Shown: one piece after another, positions 6,143 to 6,455 of the stretch
Numbering within the stretch: position 1 is the stretch's first letter
Layout of the letters: every line of letters starts with the position of its first letter
Origin: Betaproteobacteria bacterium
Lineage (GTDB): Bacteria; Pseudomonadota; Gammaproteobacteria; Burkholderiales; Rhodocyclaceae
Assembly: GCA_028065725.1 (NCBI GenBank)
Contig: JAPTVL010000478.1
Coordinates: 1 to 6,455 of the forward strand
Direction: 5' to 3'
DNA: 6,455 nt
The notes under the pieces: model-generated
Told to the model about the DNA's origin: nothing
What the model saw: the letters and a program-made list of their open reading frames with translations, nothing else
Databases searched by the model: none
Made by a program: the position numbers and the translations under genes

Positions 6143-6301
6143 TCCCACAAATCGTCCCACGATTTTGCGCCGGCTGTTGTGGGAAGGCAAGAAATTTTGT
6201 GGGAACGTCGGAGACTGGCCGATGGTTGCCGGAGTGGCCTTGTATCAGGCTATTTCCCTCTGAAAACTCGCCCTAGGCGTGCCCAGATCATCCCACGAAA
6301 T
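6143..6301. repeat. Five copies of TYGTGGGA: probable integrase/AlpA binding sites and attachment region
   Basis: Copies on the minus strand are TTGTGGGA (6150-6143), TCGTGGGA (6162-6155) and TCGTGGGA (6298-6291). On the plus strand TTGTGGGA occurs at 6177-6184 and 6197-6204. The first pair is spaced 12 bp, the plus-strand pair exactly 20 bp, and the far copy stands alone. Several copies are preceded by AT-rich bases (ATT, TTT). The mix of orientations next to an integrase gene is what arm-type sites of a tyrosine recombinase attachment region look like. The isolated copy at 6291-6298 may mark the other side of the core. The core itself cannot be assigned from one end. Confidence 0.65.
6162..6190 (-). 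promoter_or_regulatory. Sigma70-type promoter for the integrase
   Basis: On the minus strand TTGCCT (6190-6185, -35) is followed by exactly 17 nt and CAAAAT (6167-6162, -10); each hexamer matches the consensus at four of six positions. Transcription would begin near 6155, about 20 nt before the integrase ATG. Repeat copies cover the -35/spacer (6177-6185), the -10/start point (6155-6166) and the ribosome binding site (6143-6152), so occupancy would be expected to block expression. Confidence 0.55.
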
Positions 6302-6322
6302 CCGATGCTGGAAATTGGCAAA

Positions 6323-6341
6323 GGCGGACACCCTTTCCGCC
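6323..6341. other. Small GC-rich hairpin
   Basis: GGCGGA (6323-6328) and TCCGCC (6336-6341) can pair around the 7-nt loop CACCCTT. It lies 4 nt before the terminator stem. It may add to transcription termination from the left, but has no T-run of its own. Confidence 0.35.
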
Positions 6342-6345
6342 AGAC

Positions 6346-6385
6346 AAAAAACCCAAGCCATTGAAACGCTTGGGTTTTTTCTTTT
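6346..6385. terminator. Strong rho-independent terminator, probably bidirectional
   Basis: A perfect 13-bp stem (AAAAAACCCAAGC at 6346-6358 with GCTTGGGTTTTTT at 6368-6380) encloses a 9-nt loop and is followed by CTTTT. The stem ends in A-runs on one side and T-runs on the other, so it should work in both directions. It insulates the integrase promoter region from whatever lies to the right and probably ends a flanking gene. Confidence 0.9.
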
Positions 6386-6455
6386 AGACGTCCGCTTGGC
6401 CGCACCAGCGTGTGGTGCCTGACCCGTCGAGGCGCGTTGGCGCCCGTGCACATCG
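6384..6455 (-). CDS. Possible 3' end of a flanking gene (partial, tentative)
   Basis: One minus-strand frame enters from the window edge, ends with …GTTRWCGQADV and stops at a TAA (6386-6384) that lies directly before the terminator stem. A stop followed at once by a terminator is how a gene end should look, but only 23 residues are visible, none recognisable, and a chance frame is quite possible. If real, it would be the host-side or outermost gene at the element boundary. Confidence 0.2.
   Translation of the reverse strand, partial: RCARAPTRLDGSGTTRWCGQADV

Larger units (their letters stand above)
1..6301 (-). mobile_element. Integrase end of an integrated phage-like element
   Basis: A P4-type tyrosine integrase lies at one edge. 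It is followed on the same strand by an AlpA-type regulator, a split primase/helicase set, a RuvC-fold nuclease and small phage-like proteins. This order (integrase, AlpA, CHC2 primase, TOPRIM/DUF3987 protein, junction nuclease) is typical of the early region of small prophages and phage satellites. One element end probably lies to the right of the integrase, near the TYGTGGGA repeats, but no exact attachment core can be fixed because the other end is outside the window. The right coordinate given is the last repeat copy, not a proven boundary. No conjugation or structural genes are visible, so prophage and satellite cannot be told apart. Confidence 0.75.
6136..6455. other. 320-bp stretch without a confident gene
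   Basis: Beyond the integrase start this stretch holds the integrase promoter, the TYGTGGGA repeats, a small hairpin and a strong terminator. Frames that cross the terminator look random. No tRNA gene or tRNA 3' end, the usual target of P4-type integrases, is visible here. Confidence 0.7.

Noticed and set aside
6245..6453. Two short minus-strand frames at the right edge with starts at 6451 and 6453
   Set aside because: Both read straight through the terminator stem and into the repeat region and have no ribosome binding site or recognisable protein pattern.

Overview
The window is the integrase-proximal end of an integrated genetic element, most likely a prophage or a phage satellite, in a GC-rich proteobacterium (roughly 65-70% GC in most genes; Pseudomonas, Xanthomonas or Burkholderia-like hosts are plausible, but the sequence does not settle this). 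Every supported gene lies on the minus strand, so the biological reading order runs from right to left.

Reading from the right: 6346-6385 holds a perfect 13-bp hairpin terminator. Nearby, 6143-6301 carries five copies of an 8-bp motif (TYGTGGGA) in both orientations, which overlap a good sigma70-type promoter. This promoter drives a P4-type tyrosine integrase (4909-6135). Next comes an unrecognised 210-aa gene with clearly lower GC (4170-4802), followed by a 94-bp gap that probably holds the start of the replication operon.

The replication operon (4075 down to 1) is tightly packed. It contains an AlpA-type excisionase/regulator, a 29-aa membrane-like microprotein joined to both neighbours by ATGA overlaps, a stand-alone CHC2 zinc-finger primase module, and a TOPRIM + DUF3987 primase/helicase-like protein. 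These are followed by a four-cysteine protein whose N-terminal codons contain an inverted array of 9-bp repeats, a RuvC-fold Holliday-junction nuclease, a small helical protein, and the first eight codons of another gene. Most junctions are ATGA overlaps or gaps of 2-3 nt, which suggests one translationally coupled transcript.

Together the genes suggest an excise-replicate-resolve programme. Integrase plus AlpA would control integration and excision, the split primase and DUF3987 ATPase would start replication (perhaps at the iteron-like array), and the RuvC-like nuclease would resolve branched DNA before packaging. Packaging or structural genes would be expected to the left of position 1. 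No tRNA, rRNA, CRISPR or insertion sequence was seen. The points most worth a second look are the unlisted 29-aa gene, the TYGTGGGA cluster, the 9-bp inverted repeat array and the low-GC gene beside the integrase.
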